DNA of 47,500 nucleotides from Deinococcus aerolatus (GCF_014647055.1 NZ_BMOL01000001.1:1-47500); one strand, 5' to 3'; positions 14,459 through 24,753 are shown, counted from the stretch's first letter. Made by a program: numbers and translations. The notes: generated by a model not told the origin, from the sequence alone.

Positions 14459-15170
14459 GATCAACCTGCTTCCGCAGCAGTACCGCAAGCAGTCGGTGCC
14501 CAGCGCGTGGCGCTACGCCACCTACGCCCTGATCCCGCTGACGGTGGCCGCCATCCTGATTCCCGAGGTGGTCACGGCCACCCGCGTGGGCGACCTGAAC
14601 CGCGAGATCGACGCCCTGAACGGCGAGATCGTGGCGCTGACCCCGGCCAAGCAGGAATTCGACACGCTGACGGCCGAGGCGCGGACGCTGGAGCAGGTCA
14701 CGGCCATCGCCGAGCAGCTCAGGGCAGGCAAGACCTACTGGACCAATGATCTGGCGGCGTTCACTGCCCAGCTGCCCGGCGACAGCAGCCTGGCCGTCAC
14801 GTCGCTGACCATTCGCAACATGGACGCCGGCAATCTCAGCTCGCTGCAGCAGACCGGCATCTACATGGGCAAGGCCGTGACGCGCGAGATCGATCTGAGC
14901 GGCACGGCCACCAGCCAGCAGGCCGTGGTGAACTTTCTGAAACTCTACGAGGACAGTCCCAATTTCGGCGTCAACTTCAAATCCCTCCAGAGCGCGTCGG
15001 CCAGCGGCCCGGAGCAGAGCGGGACTGCCGGAGCGGCGCAGCAGTACACCTTCACGGCCAGCGTCGGGGTTGTGGGGGGTGTACCAGCAGGAGCGGATAC
15101 GGAAACGGTGGCCCCGGCGGTGCAGCCAGCGCCCGCCGCACCGGCACAAGGAGTGGGCAGTGTTAACTAA
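14451..15170 (+). CDS. pilN: Type IV pilus assembly protein PilN
   Basis: 239 aa. It begins MVEINLLPQQYRKQ: the INLLP motif is the PilM-binding tail of PilN. A transmembrane helix follows (about 24-45, YALIPLTVAAILIPEVV), then a coiled-coil-like segment (VGDLNREIDALNGEIVAL) and a periplasmic ferredoxin-like domain (about 90-190). The C-terminus is Pro/Ala-rich. PilN and PilO form the periplasmic dimer that links PilM to PilP and the secretin. GTG at 14451 overlaps the end of pilM by 8 bases. No defect is seen. Confidence 0.93.
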
Positions 15171-15807
15171 ACTCTCTCCCAGAAACCTGTTCCTGATCGT
15201 GATGGCGGCCTGCCTGCTGCTGCTGGCGCTATGGTTTGTGCTGCGTTTTCAGCCGCGGCAGCAGCAGATCACAGACCTGCAGGGCCAGGTCGAGCCGCTG
15301 CAGACACGCGTGACGGTCATGCGGCCGGCTGCCCAGGCCCTGCCCGCGCTGCGTGAACGCGTCGCCGAGCTGCGTACGGATCAGCAGGAATTCCTGACGG
15401 CCCTGCCCAGCACCGCCAATTTCGGCTCGGTGCTGGACGGACTGCGGCGCACCACGGCTGCCAGCGGGGCCACCCTGAACACCTTTGCGGTGTCGGGCGG
15501 CGCGGCCACAGAGCTGCCCGGCGGCGTGCGTCCCATCGGCCTGAACGTGGGCGTTCGCGGCACGTTCTCCCAGATGTTCGAGACCCTGCGGACCCTGGAA
15601 ACCGCCGGTCGGTTCACCACCGTCAACAACGTGGCGCTGCAACTGCCGGCCGCCAGCAGCTTCGATCCCCAGCTGGAGGGCACCCTGGGTCTGACCGTCT
15701 ATACCTTCGATCCGGCCCAGGCCAGCGCTGCGGCAGCTGTCGGCGAGAACCCACAGGCCCCGGCGGCCCCGGACGCCCCAGACGCCGCCCCAGGAGGAAC
15801 CCAGTGA
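15160..15807 (+). CDS. pilO: Type IV pilus assembly protein PilO
   Basis: 215 aa. The start is the GTG at 15160, which has AAGGAG 7 bases upstream and overlaps the end of pilN by 11 bases. The protein begins MLTKLSPRNLFLIVMAACLL, a short cytoplasmic tail and one transmembrane helix. A coiled-coil (about 30-85, LQGQVEPLQTRVTVM onward) follows, then the periplasmic PilO domain (about 90-190), and a Pro/Ala-rich C-terminus. Together with PilN it forms the periplasmic alignment platform of the type IV pilus machine. The GTGA overlap at its end couples it to the next gene. Confidence 0.92.
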   Translation: MLTKLSPRNLFLIVMAACLLLLALWFVLRFQPRQQQITDLQGQVEPLQTRVTVMRPAAQALPALRERVAELRTDQQEFLTALPSTANFGSVLDGLRRTTAASGATLNTFAVSGGAATELPGGVRPIGLNVGVRGTFSQMFETLRTLETAGRFTTVNNVALQLPAASSFDPQLEGTLGLTVYTFDPAQASAAAAVGENPQAPAAPDAPDAAPGGTQ

Positions 15808-17189
15808 CCCGCGCGCCCATCAAACTCTCCCGTGAGATGAAACTGCTGCTGCTGCTGCTGCTGATGGTGGCGTTGATCGGCGCGTGGTACGTCTGGACCA
15901 GCAGCCAGACAGCGGGCGCCCTGTCGCCGGCCACCACAGGAGCCGGCGACGCCGTTGCCCAGACAGACGGTGCCCAGACCAACGGTGCACCGGCAGACCC
16001 CGCCACAGGCGATGGCGCTGCTGGTGCAGGCACCGGCGAGCCTCCAGCAACCCCTGACACGCCCGGAACTGCCGGAACCGGCACGACCCTGAGCACGGTG
16101 CCACTCGCGCCCGCCGGAAATGCGTCCGGCCAGGACGGCGCAGACAACACGCTGACCGTGCAGCCCAACCGTCCGGTGGAGATCGAGGTCATTCCCCCCT
16201 TCCCCACCCCCGACCTCAGTGGCGACGGCGCTCCGACCTCCACCCCCGGCGGCATCAATCCCCAGGCCAGCGTTGCTGCCGTCCCCGGCAAGAACCCCTT
16301 CCGGCCCCTGAATCTGGACCCCAGCGCCCAGAATTCCAGCACCCAGGACCCGGCCAGCAGGCCAGCCGCGGCGACCCCTCCCGTTTCCGCGTCCAGCGGG
16401 CCGGACGGCAGCGGGCAGAATGACAGTATCGAGACCACACCGGTGACGCCCATCCTGCCCGGCAGCACCGCCGGACCGCTGGCGCTCAGCCCGATTCCCG
16501 GCGCGGTCGGCAGCGGCCCCGTGACCAATGGGCTCGGCAGCCTGTCCCCCATTCCTGGTGCCAGCAGCGGCGCAGTTTCTGGCCAGGCACCCGAACGCAC
16601 CATCTCCGGCGACAGCGGCGACTCCGGCGTGACCGTGATCGGCAACAGCGGCACCATGCCTGACTCCGGGACTGCAGCTGGCGCAGCCGCCTTAGGTGGC
16701 CCCAATGCGGCCAGTCCGGCGCTGGGCGGCGTGGTCATCACCGCTCCTAAGCCGCCCAAGCCCGTCGCCCCGCCCATCGCCGGCATGAATGTTCCCAGCG
16801 TGACCCGCGTTCCTGCCAGGTCCGGCGCAGCTTCACCCCCCGCAGCTGGAGCCACCGCAGCAGCGCCGGGCGCAGGCACCAGTCGCCCGCTTCCAGGCAC
16901 GCCGCAGGTCATCACCTCGCTGGGTCAGGATGCCGCAGACAGCGACTCCGGTGCGTCGCCCGACGCCCGCAAGCTCGATCAGTTCGTGCAGCAGCGGCAG
17001 CTGAGCTTCAACGCCGCCGTCCTCGGGCCCATCAACACCGCCATCTTCCGGGGACAGGACGGCTACGTGGTTGTCGCCGTGGGCCAGACCCTCCCGAACT
17101 CTCAGGTCACGGTCAAGGAAGTCAGTGCCGCCAGCGCCGTGCTGAGCCTGGGCAGCGAACTCAAAACTCTCGAACTGGACCAAAGGTGA
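15804..17189 (+). CDS. PilP/PilW-position pilus protein with a very long disordered linker
   Basis: 461 aa. It occupies the pilP slot (pilW in Thermus). There is a cytoplasmic N-terminus, then one transmembrane helix at about 14-32 (LLLLLLLMVALIGAWYVW). About 340 residues of Ala/Pro/Gly/Ser/Thr-rich low-complexity sequence follow, and then a compact C-terminal domain (about 390-461) with VVVAVGQTLPNSQVTVKEV and a final SLGSELKTLELDQ, like the small beta domain by which PilP contacts the secretin. GTG at 15804 has a perfect GGAGG site and overlaps pilO by 4 bases (GTGA). The linker could span the periplasm. PilP identity rests on position and the C-terminal domain, and Thermus-type PilW is the alternative. 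Confidence 0.8.
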   Translation: MTRAPIKLSREMKLLLLLLLMVALIGAWYVWTSSQTAGALSPATTGAGDAVAQTDGAQTNGAPADPATGDGAAGAGTGEPPATPDTPGTAGTGTTLSTVPLAPAGNASGQDGADNTLTVQPNRPVEIEVIPPFPTPDLSGDGAPTSTPGGINPQASVAAVPGKNPFRPLNLDPSAQNSSTQDPASRPAAATPPVSASSGPDGSGQNDSIETTPVTPILPGSTAGPLALSPIPGAVGSGPVTNGLGSLSPIPGASSGAVSGQAPERTISGDSGDSGVTVIGNSGTMPDSGTAAGAAALGGPNAASPALGGVVITAPKPPKPVAPPIAGMNVPSVTRVPARSGAASPPAAGATAAAPGAGTSRPLPGTPQVITSLGQDAADSDSGASPDARKLDQFVQQRQLSFNAAVLGPINTAIFRGQDGYVVVAVGQTLPNSQVTVKEVSAASAVLSLGSELKTLELDQR

Positions 17190-17197
17190 GCCAAGCC

Positions 17198-19468
17198 ATG
17201 AAGAACCGTTACGCCCTCCTGCTGACTGCCGCGCTCGGCATGGCCGCCGCGCAGACCGCCGCCGCCCAGACCATTCCCGCCACGCCTGGAGGCGCCCCAT
17301 CCCGGCCCGCCGCCAGCGCGGCCTCCGCGCAGTCCATCGTCTCTGACCCGCAGCTCTCGGGGGCACAGGTTACCTTCGAGGTCCGGCGGGCCGGCAGCGA
17401 CCTGGCCTCCATGCTGATCGCCCTGGCCACCAGCGCCGGCTACGAGATCATCATCGAACCGTCGGTGGACGCGGTACTGCAGGCCAACAGTGTCGGAGGT
17501 CCCGCCGCGGCCGGCGCAGCAACCGGTGCAGGCAGCGCCCTGACCTACGCCTTCAAGAACAAGCCCTTTAACGAGGTCTGGCCGCTGGTGCTCGATATCT
17601 ACGGCCTGAGCTACGAAACGCTGGGCATCGGCGGTAAGACCGTGCTGCGGGTGGGCATCAAGCCCCTGCAGAAGATCGTCAAGCTGCCGGCCAGCCTGAG
17701 TGCGGCCGACACCGAGCGCCAGCTGAAGCTGTCCTTCGGCAGCCTGCGCAAGATCACCAGCAGCCAGACCAACGCCGCTCCGGCGGGAGCCACAGCCGCC
17801 GGGCCGCAGACGAGCGCCACCACCACCGAGGCCAGCCAGGAGGAGATCGTTCTGGACTCGCCCACCATGCGCATCGTCGCGGAGCCGGCCTCCAACAGCG
17901 TGATTATCCGGGGCACCAACCAGGAGGTCGCCCAGGTCGAGCGGCTCCTCGGCCAGATCATTGCGGCGCAGGCGTCGGGCCCCGCCGTGGTCAGGCCGGC
18001 CCCGATCCCCAACGTGCAGCGCGTCTACAGCGTCAATGGGCGTCAGGAAGACGTGGTGGCCCTGCTGGGCAAGCAGTATCCCGGACTGAACGTCACGCCA
18101 GTGGGCAGCACTGGACAGGTGGTGGTCAGCGGTCCCGAGGACCAGCTGACGGACGCGTTCAAGCTGCTCGCGCAGGTGGACCGCCCCGCCAGCGCTGCCC
18201 CGGACCCCAAGTCGGCGGTGCAGGTCTACTTCGCCAGGGGCAAGTCGGAGGACGTCAGCAAGTTTCTGGCCGCGCAGTATCCCGGCCTGAAGGTCACGCC
18301 CATCGGCACCACCGAGCGGCTGGTGATCAGCGGCCCACAGGACCAGCTGAGCGCCGCGCTGGCCCTGCTGGGACAGGTGGATCAGGCTGCGCCGGTGGCT
18401 GCCAGCACCGTGCAGCGCGTTTTCACGCTGGCCAACGCCAGCGCCGAGGAGGTCAAGGCCACCCTGGAAGGCACCCTGGCGCGCGACGTGACCCCAAACA
18501 CGCTGACCCCCAACGCCACCCTGATCAACCCGGTCACGGGGCAGCCCTACACCAGCGGTGCCCTGGCCAATGCGCCGCTGCAACCCCAGCCCTCCGGCAC
18601 AGCCGCGATGGACGGTGCGGCCACCGCCACAGCGCAGCCCGTCACCATCATTGCCGACAAGCGCACCAATACCGTGATCGTGCGCGGCACTTCCGCACAG
18701 GTTGAGCAGGTGGCCCAGCTGATTCCTCAACTGGACCAGAAGGTGCCGCAGATCAACGTGCAGGTCCGCATCCAGGAAATCACCGAGTCGGCAGGCCGCA
18801 GTCTGGGCATCGACTGGAAGCTGGGCTTCGGGGGCTTCACGGTCTCGGCGGGCAGCGGCGGCCTGGGCGCGGCCTTCAATCCCACCCAGAGTCTGCTGGG
18901 CTTCAACCTGGGCGCCACCCTGAACACCCTGCAAAACCAGGGCCTGTCCAAGAGCGTCTACGACGGTGCGGTCACCATGCAGAGCGGCCAGCGCTCGCTG
19001 GGCAGCGCGGGCCAGACGCAAAACGCCTCATCGGACGCGGCGGCCACCATCAAGTCCGGCGGACGGCTGGAGCTCAACATTCCCTCGGCGGCGGCCAACG
19101 TTCCCGGCATTCAGAAGCAGATCGATTACGGCGTCAATCTGGACTTCTATAACCCCCAGGTGGCCCCCGACGGCTCAATCACCATGCGCGTGCGCGGCCA
19201 GGTCAACGATCTGACCACCGCCATCACCGCCTCCACAGTGCCCAACCTGCTGCAGTTCACCAACAGCGAGGCCCAGACCACCTTGACCTTCAAGAGCGGT
19301 GAGACGCTGCTCCTGAGCGGCCTGCTGAAGACCAAGGAAACCCGCAACAACGACGGCGTGCCGTTCCTGTCCAGCCTGCCTGTGATCGGCGGCCTGTTCG
19401 GCAAGGAATCCACCCGCAAGGAACAGACCCAGCTGCTGGTGGTCATCACCGGAAACATCGTCAAGTAG
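17198..19468 (+). CDS. pilQ: Type IV pilus secretin PilQ
   Basis: 756 aa. PilQ is the outer-membrane channel through which the type IV pilus passes and through which DNA enters during transformation. MKNRYALLLTAALGMAAAQT is a Sec signal peptide. The periplasmic part contains repeated N-domain-like units, the clearest beginning VQRVYSVNGRQEDVVALLG (about 273), VQVYFARGKSEDVSKFLA (about 341) and VQRVFTLANASAEEVKATL (about 405). The secretin core (about 515-756) includes VQVRIQEITESAGRSLGIDW, TTLTFKSGETLLLSGLLKT and VPFLSSLPVIGGLFG, the secretin signature. The start is taken at the ATG 17198, with AAGGTGAG 7 bases before it; a GTG at 17186 overlapping the previous stop is the alternative. It is the last pil gene and is followed by a terminator. 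Confidence 0.95.
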   Translation: MKNRYALLLTAALGMAAAQTAAAQTIPATPGGAPSRPAASAASAQSIVSDPQLSGAQVTFEVRRAGSDLASMLIALATSAGYEIIIEPSVDAVLQANSVGGPAAAGAATGAGSALTYAFKNKPFNEVWPLVLDIYGLSYETLGIGGKTVLRVGIKPLQKIVKLPASLSAADTERQLKLSFGSLRKITSSQTNAAPAGATAAGPQTSATTTEASQEEIVLDSPTMRIVAEPASNSVIIRGTNQEVAQVERLLGQIIAAQASGPAVVRPAPIPNVQRVYSVNGRQEDVVALLGKQYPGLNVTPVGSTGQVVVSGPEDQLTDAFKLLAQVDRPASAAPDPKSAVQVYFARGKSEDVSKFLAAQYPGLKVTPIGTTERLVISGPQDQLSAALALLGQVDQAAPVAASTVQRVFTLANASAEEVKATLEGTLARDVTPNTLTPNATLINPVTGQPYTSGALANAPLQPQPSGTAAMDGAATATAQPVTIIADKRTNTVIVRGTSAQVEQVAQLIPQLDQKVPQINVQVRIQEITESAGRSLGIDWKLGFGGFTVSAGSGGLGAAFNPTQSLLGFNLGATLNTLQNQGLSKSVYDGAVTMQSGQRSLGSAGQTQNASSDAAATIKSGGRLELNIPSAAANVPGIQKQIDYGVNLDFYNPQVAPDGSITMRVRGQVNDLTTAITASTVPNLLQFTNSEAQTTLTFKSGETLLLSGLLKTKETRNNDGVPFLSSLPVIGGLFGKESTRKEQTQLLVVITGNIVK

Positions 19469-19483
19469 TCTCAAACTTTCGCC

Positions 19484-19515
19484 GCCTCCCTCCCATCACA
19501 GGCGGGGGGCTTTTT
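19484..19515 (+). terminator. Rho-independent terminator of the pil operon
   Basis: GCCTCCCTCC (19484-19493) pairs with GGCGGGGGGC (19501-19510) with one wobble and one mismatch, followed by TTTTT. It lies 15 bases after the pilQ stop and separates the pil genes from aroC. Confidence 0.85.
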
Positions 19516-19578
19516 GCTGTCTGTGTTTTGCCCCCACCCTGTTTGGGCATGGCCGCCTGCCAGACGGAGGGGGGGCGC

Positions 19579-19584
19579 TACAGT
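19579..19584 (+). promoter_or_regulatory. -10 box of a leaderless promoter (aroC)
   Basis: TACAGT followed by 8 bases and the aroC ATG at 19593. No Shine-Dalgarno site. Confidence 0.5.
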
Positions 19585-19592
19585 CGGCCCAT

Positions 19593-20741
<1,149 letters not shown>

Positions 20742-20910
20742 TGGACCTGGGTCTGACCGAGCCGGGAGAGGCCGCGCCGCTGCCTCCTGCCCACGACGGC
20801 CCGCCGACAGACCTGCCGGGATGCGTGGAGCGGGAGCTTCAGGCCCTGCTGGCAGAGCCGGCGGAACCTCCAGACCGTGCCTTTGTTACCCCGCTCACAG
20901 GCGAGTCCTC

Positions 20911-20916
20911 TAGACT
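20911..20916 (+). promoter_or_regulatory. -10 box of an internal leaderless promoter (aroK)
   Basis: TAGACT followed by exactly 7 bases and the ATG at 20924. It supports aroK starting here rather than at the ATG that overlaps the aroC stop at 20741. Confidence 0.55.
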
Positions 20917-20923
20917 GTCCCCC

Positions 20924-21517
20924 ATGTGGGGTACGGGCCTGATTGAACGCCCAGTCGACTGGGTGGCGCTGGCTGGCTTCATGGGGACTGGAAAGAGCCG
21001 CGTGGGCTGGGAACTGTCGCGCGCCCTGGCGCTGCACTTCGTGGACACCGACAAGCTGATCACGCGGGTGGTGGGCAAGAGCATCCCCGAGGTCTTCGAG
21101 CAGGAGGGCGAGAGCTATTTCCGCTCCTGCGAGGCCGAGGTGGTCCACCGCGTCTCCCGGCTGGACCACGCCGTGATCAGCCTGGGCGGCGGCACCTTCA
21201 TTCACGAGGCCAACCGGCGCACGCTGCTGGAGCGCGGCCCGGTGGTGGTGTTGTGGGCCACGCCCGAAACCGTGTACCAGCGCACCAAGCACAGTGACCG
21301 CCCGCTGCTGCGTGCCGAGGACCCCCTGGGCCGCATCCGCAGCCTGATGGACGAGCGCGAGGGTGTGTACCGCGAGGGGACTATTCACGTCCACAGCGAC
21401 GGGCGGCCCTCCGAGGAGATTGTGGAGGAGATCATCGAGCGGCTGTGGAACTGGTCTGACGCCGCCCACGCCTGGGCCGAGGCTCCGGAAGCGCTGGCGG
21501 ACCGTGCGGCGGATTGA
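20924..21517 (+). CDS. aroK: Shikimate kinase
   Basis: 197 aa. It phosphorylates shikimate at the 3-hydroxyl with ATP. The Walker A motif is [11 protein letters not shown] (about 17-27), then [19 protein letters not shown] with the shikimate-binding Asp and Arg, the GGG triplet in [12 protein letters not shown], and the lid-region Arg segment SDRPLLR. The frame is open back to an ATG at 20741 that overlaps the aroC stop (TGATG); that start would add 61 Pro/Glu-rich residues with no family counterpart. Because TAGACT sits 7 bases before 20924 and typical shikimate kinases are 170-200 aa, the shorter form is preferred. Its end overlaps aroB by 14 bases. Confidence 0.92.
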   Translation: MWGTGLIERPVDWVALAGFMGTGKSRVGWELSRALALHFVDTDKLITRVVGKSIPEVFEQEGESYFRSCEAEVVHRVSRLDHAVISLGGGTFIHEANRRTLLERGPVVVLWATPETVYQRTKHSDRPLLRAEDPLGRIRSLMDEREGVYREGTIHVHSDGRPSEEIVEEIIERLWNWSDAAHAWAEAPEALADRAAD

Positions 21518-22550
21518 GGTTGGCGGGACGCCGCCGTATGGGGTGGAGGTGGGTGCGGGATTGCTGTCCCAGTTGCAAATCCCGCAACGCCACGTCGCCC
21601 TGATCTATCCGGCGGACCTGCCCCGGCAGTTTGTGGAGGCGGTGCAGGCCAGCCTCTCCCCCACCGTCACCATCGAGGTGCCCGCCCGCGACGACTGCAA
21701 GACGCTGGGGGTGCTGGGCGGCGTCCTGTCAATGCTGGCCGCCGCCAACATTCCCCGCGACGGCGCGGTGGTGGGGCTGGGCGGCGGCGCGGCCACCGAT
21801 CTGGCGGGTTTTGCGGCGGCCAGTTACCTGCGCGGCGTGGCGTTCTACACGCTGCCCACCACGCTGCTGGGCATGGTGGACGCAGCGGTGGGCGGCAAAA
21901 CCGGCATCAACCTGCCGGAGGGCAAAAATCTGGTCGGCGCTTTTCATCCCCCGAAGGCGGTGTGGTGCGACACCGACACGCTGGCCACGCTGCCAGACGC
22001 CGTGTTCCGAGAGGGCGCCGCAGAGGCGTACAAGCACGGGCTGATCGCTGACGCCAGTCTGCTGGCGCGGGTCCTTTCGCCGGAGTTCAGGCCCGGCGGC
22101 GTGAATCTTGAAGCCACCTTAGCCGACGCGATTGCCGTCAAGGCCGGAGTCGTGACCCGTGACCTGACCGAGCAGGGCGAGCGGGCATACCTGAACTTCG
22201 GTCACACCCTGGCGCACGCGCTGGAGGCGGTCACGGACCACGCGGTCACGCACGGCGACGCGGTGGGCTACGGCATGCACTACGCCGCCGTGCTGTCGCG
22301 CGAAATGGGCGGCGCGGACCTGACGCCGCACACGCTGGCCTTCCTGGCGTGGCAACGGCCCGCGCCGCTGCCCCCGCTGACCTTTGAGGCCGTGATGCCC
22401 TACATGGCCCGCGACAAGAAGGCCGACGCCGGGGGCGTGCGTTTCGTGCTGCTGCATGGTCTGGCGCGTCCCTATCTGACGCGGGTGCCGGAAGACCTCC
22501 TGCGGAAGGCGTTCCAGGAATGGCAGGGAACGGTGGGCGACCCACACTGA
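21504..22550 (+). CDS. aroB: 3-dehydroquinate synthase
   Basis: 348 aa, normal for AroB. It cyclises DAHP to 3-dehydroquinate with catalytic NAD and a divalent metal. The NAD-binding GGG loop is in [18 protein letters not shown] (about 85-102). [20 protein letters not shown] follows, with the conserved Lys and Asn residues, and [14 protein letters not shown] holds metal and substrate residues. Metal-binding His residues lie in [12 protein letters not shown] (about 233-244) and [13 protein letters not shown]. The start is the GTG at 21504, overlapping aroK by 14 bases, because conserved sequence ([15 protein letters not shown]) begins there; upstream in-frame residues mirror aroK. Confidence 0.95.
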   Translation: MRRIEVGGTPPYGVEVGAGLLSQLQIPQRHVALIYPADLPRQFVEAVQASLSPTVTIEVPARDDCKTLGVLGGVLSMLAAANIPRDGAVVGLGGGAATDLAGFAAASYLRGVAFYTLPTTLLGMVDAAVGGKTGINLPEGKNLVGAFHPPKAVWCDTDTLATLPDAVFREGAAEAYKHGLIADASLLARVLSPEFRPGGVNLEATLADAIAVKAGVVTRDLTEQGERAYLNFGHTLAHALEAVTDHAVTHGDAVGYGMHYAAVLSREMGGADLTPHTLAFLAWQRPAPLPPLTFEAVMPYMARDKKADAGGVRFVLLHGLARPYLTRVPEDLLRKAFQEWQGTVGDPH

Positions 22551-22582
22551 GTCCAGCCGCCCTACCCGCTCACCCGTTGCGC

Positions 22583-22588
22583 TACCCT
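22583..22588 (+). promoter_or_regulatory. -10 box of a leaderless promoter (aroQ)
   Basis: TACCCT followed by 6 bases and the aroQ ATG at 22595. No Shine-Dalgarno site. Confidence 0.45.
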
Positions 22589-22594
22589 GCCCCC

Positions 22595-23029
22595 ATGCTG
22601 CTGATCCTCAACGGCCCCAACCTCAACCGCCTGGGCCTGCGCGAACCGGGCGTGTACGGCTCGCAGACCATCGAGGACCTGGAACGCCAGTGCGAGGCCT
22701 GGGGCGCGGAACTGGGTGAGGCCGTCACCTGCCGCCAGAGCAACTACGAGGGCCAGCTGCTGGAATGGATTCAGGAGGCGCAGGAGCAGGGCTTTGCCGG
22801 TATCGTGATCAATCCCGGTGCACTGACCCACTACAGCTACGCCCTGCGCGACGCCATCGCCGGGCAGCCGCTGCCGGTGGTGGAGGTGCACATCAGCAAC
22901 GTGGACGCCCGCGAGGAATTCCGGCACCGGTCGGTGACGGCAGCCGTGTGCCGGGGCAAGATCAGCGGCCTGGGCTTCTTAGGGTACCGCCTTGCCATGG
23001 AGTACCTGACCGAGGGGACAGGCACGTGA
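22595..23029 (+). CDS. aroQ: Type II 3-dehydroquinate dehydratase
   Basis: 144 aa, the usual length of the dodecameric type II enzyme. It dehydrates 3-dehydroquinate to 3-dehydroshikimate. The family opening MLLILNGPNLNRLGLREPGV is intact, including the Asn and Arg of the active site. The catalytic-lid Tyr is in EPGVYGSQT, and further conserved stretches are RQSNYEGQLLEWI, IVINPGALTHYSYALRDA and VEVHISNVDAREEFRHRSV with the active-site His. The ATG at 22595 is supported by the family N-terminus and by a TACCCT box 6 bases away. The stop overlaps the following esterase GTG by 3 bases. Confidence 0.96.
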   Translation: MLLILNGPNLNRLGLREPGVYGSQTIEDLERQCEAWGAELGEAVTCRQSNYEGQLLEWIQEAQEQGFAGIVINPGALTHYSYALRDAIAGQPLPVVEVHISNVDAREEFRHRSVTAAVCRGKISGLGFLGYRLAMEYLTEGTGT

Positions 23030-23847
23030 GCTGGCAGCCCTACGCCGCGCAGCCGGACAGCACCGTGACCGGGACGCTGCTGCAGTGGGAGGGGGTGGGC
23101 GACACCAACCACGCCGCCCGCACGATTCTGGCCTGGCTGCCGCCCTTCTACGCAGCGCAGCCGGACAGGCGCTACCCGGTGGTCTACTTTCACGACGGCC
23201 AGAATGTGTTCGACGCGGCCACCAGCTACAACACCAGCGAGTGGGGCGCCGACGAGACGCTGACCGCGCTGGCGGCAGAGGGGCTGGACGCCATTGCCAT
23301 CGGCATTCCCAACGGGGACGAGCGGCGCTATCACGAGTACAGCCCGGTGCGCCACCCCGGATTTCCACCGGAAGTGGCGGGCGGCGGGGGCGGAGACGAT
23401 TACCTCAGCTTTCTGATCGACACGGTCAAGCCGCTGGTGGACGACCACCTGCGAACCCGGCCGGACGCCGCCCACACATCGCTGATCGGCTCCAGCATGG
23501 GCGGCCTGATCAGCCTGCATGCCCTGCTGACCCGCCCCGAGATCTTCGGCGGCGCGGGCGTGATGAGCCCCGCCTTCTGGGCCTGCGACGGCGAGGCGTT
23601 CGGGCGCGTGCGGAACAGGCCGCCCATCACAGGCCGGGTCTGGCTGGACATCGGCGGCAAGGAAGGCACCGATCACCCGGAACAGCAGCAGGCGTACTGG
23701 GACGACGCCCACGCCATGCGCGATCTGCTGCTGGAAACGGGTCTGGGCGAACGGCTGCGCTTTCAGGCAGACCCGGAAGGCATTCACCGCGAGACCGCCT
23801 GGAAGGCGCGGCTGCCGAATGCCCTGCGGTTCCTGCTGGGCAGTTAA
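23026..23847 (+). CDS. Putative esterase, alpha/beta hydrolase (esterase D/Fes type)
   Basis: 273 aa. It fits the putative esterase family (PF00756-like) of alpha/beta hydrolases. RRYPVVYFHDGQNVFD (about 48-63) is the early strand and oxyanion region, AIAIGIPNGDERRYHEYSP follows, and the nucleophile elbow is LIGSSMGGLISLHAL with Ser in GSSMGG (about 158-163). An Asp in VWLDIGGKEGTDH and a late His in DPEGIHRETAWKARL complete a plausible triad. No signal peptide is seen, so it is likely cytoplasmic. GTG at 23026 overlaps the aroQ stop as GTGA and has GAGGGGA upstream, so it is probably translated with aroQ. The substrate is unknown and need not relate to the shikimate pathway. Confidence 0.85.
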   Translation: MSWQPYAAQPDSTVTGTLLQWEGVGDTNHAARTILAWLPPFYAAQPDRRYPVVYFHDGQNVFDAATSYNTSEWGADETLTALAAEGLDAIAIGIPNGDERRYHEYSPVRHPGFPPEVAGGGGGDDYLSFLIDTVKPLVDDHLRTRPDAAHTSLIGSSMGGLISLHALLTRPEIFGGAGVMSPAFWACDGEAFGRVRNRPPITGRVWLDIGGKEGTDHPEQQQAYWDDAHAMRDLLLETGLGERLRFQADPEGIHRETAWKARLPNALRFLLGS

Positions 23848-23947
23848 GCCCGGCTGCCAACCCGTCACGGTGCCGGGCTGAGGTTCTGGCCCGATCTCTT
23901 TTCTTCACCGGTCGTCCAAAAAGCCTGCCCCTGTTTGCCCACGTTGC

Positions 23948-23953
23948 TACACT
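23948..23953 (+). promoter_or_regulatory. -10 box upstream of the RNase H-like gene
   Basis: TACACT about 60 bases before the GTG at 24013. Unlike its neighbours, this gene also has a full AAAGGAGG ribosome-binding site, so the transcript would have a real leader of about 50 nt. Confidence 0.35.
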
Positions 23954-24012
23954 GCACTGCGCGAAGGATGGCCGGGCAGCACCTGGGAGGCCAGCGGGAA
24001 AGGAGGCGGGCC

Positions 24013-24753
24013 GTGAATCACGCTTACGTGGATGCCAGCTGGCATGAACTGCCCGACGGTTCCGGCGTGGGCGGCTGGGGGCTGGTGCTGCGGACACCCG
24101 GCAGCCTGCCGCAACGGTTCCAGGGCCAGCTGGACGCTCCCGATAACAACGCTGCGGAACTGCGTGCCGTGCTGGAAGCCGTGCGGCTGGCCCCGGGCCA
24201 TGAATCTCTGAGCGTATTTACCGACAACCAGGCGGTGATCGCCGCCGTCTCACGCGGGCGGGGGGGCGGCCACCTGGCCGAACTGGCCCGCGAGGTGATG
24301 GACGAGGCCGAGGCCCGCGGGGTGAACCTGCGGGTGGGTTACGTGCCGCGCACCCGGCGGCACATGCTCTCGGCACACGCCCTGGCCAACGACGCGCGGC
24401 GCGGGGGCGGCACACCCAGTCTGGAGCTGACCCAGGCCGACGTGCTGATCGAGCAGCGCCCGGCCCTGTCTGAGGCCCGCGTGAGCCTGCGCCGCAGCGG
24501 CGAGCGGGTCACGGCGCACGTGACCCTCGATCCACTGTCGGACGTGCCGCCCAGCGCCCAGGCCCTGCTGGCCGCAGTGGAGCTGGCCCAGCCCGGCGAA
24601 TCGCTGCTGGTGCGCCGCGCCAGCAAGGTGGCGCAGGCCCTGTGGCAGCGCCCCGAACGTGCCCTGCGCCCCGCCGCCCATGCCCGGCTGCTCAGCGCCC
24701 GGCAGTCGGCGGAGGCCTCGGGGGTGCAGGTGGAGTTCCTGGGGGTGGGCTAG
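24013..24753 (+). CDS. RNase HI-like protein with a second, degenerate RNase H-like half
   Basis: 246 aa. Residues 1-130 form an RNase HI-type domain with acidic active-site residues in place: D7 (AYVDAS), E49 (DNNAAELRAV), D71 (FTDNQAVI) and D127 (HALANDAR). This predicts cleavage of RNA in RNA-DNA hybrids. Residues about 150-246 repeat the same pattern without the acids: SAQALLAAVELAQPGESLLV (181-200) aligns with AAELRAVLEAVRLAPGHESL (47-66), and EASGVQVEFLGV with EARGVNLRVGYV. The GTG at 24013 has AAAGGAGG 7 bases upstream, which decides the start. It stands alone between the esterase and the next leaderless gene. The double-domain reading is mine; the family of the second half is otherwise unrecognised. 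Confidence 0.8.
   Translation: MNHAYVDASWHELPDGSGVGGWGLVLRTPGSLPQRFQGQLDAPDNNAAELRAVLEAVRLAPGHESLSVFTDNQAVIAAVSRGRGGGHLAELAREVMDEAEARGVNLRVGYVPRTRRHMLSAHALANDARRGGGTPSLELTQADVLIEQRPALSEARVSLRRSGERVTAHVTLDPLSDVPPSAQALLAAVELAQPGESLLVRRASKVAQALWQRPERALRPAAHARLLSARQSAEASGVQVEFLGVG

Noticed and set aside
15623..16915. 430-codon open frame opposite the PilP-position gene
   Set aside because: It looks like a Gly/Pro/Val-rich protein only because the linker's Ala/Pro/Gly codons are also open in antisense.
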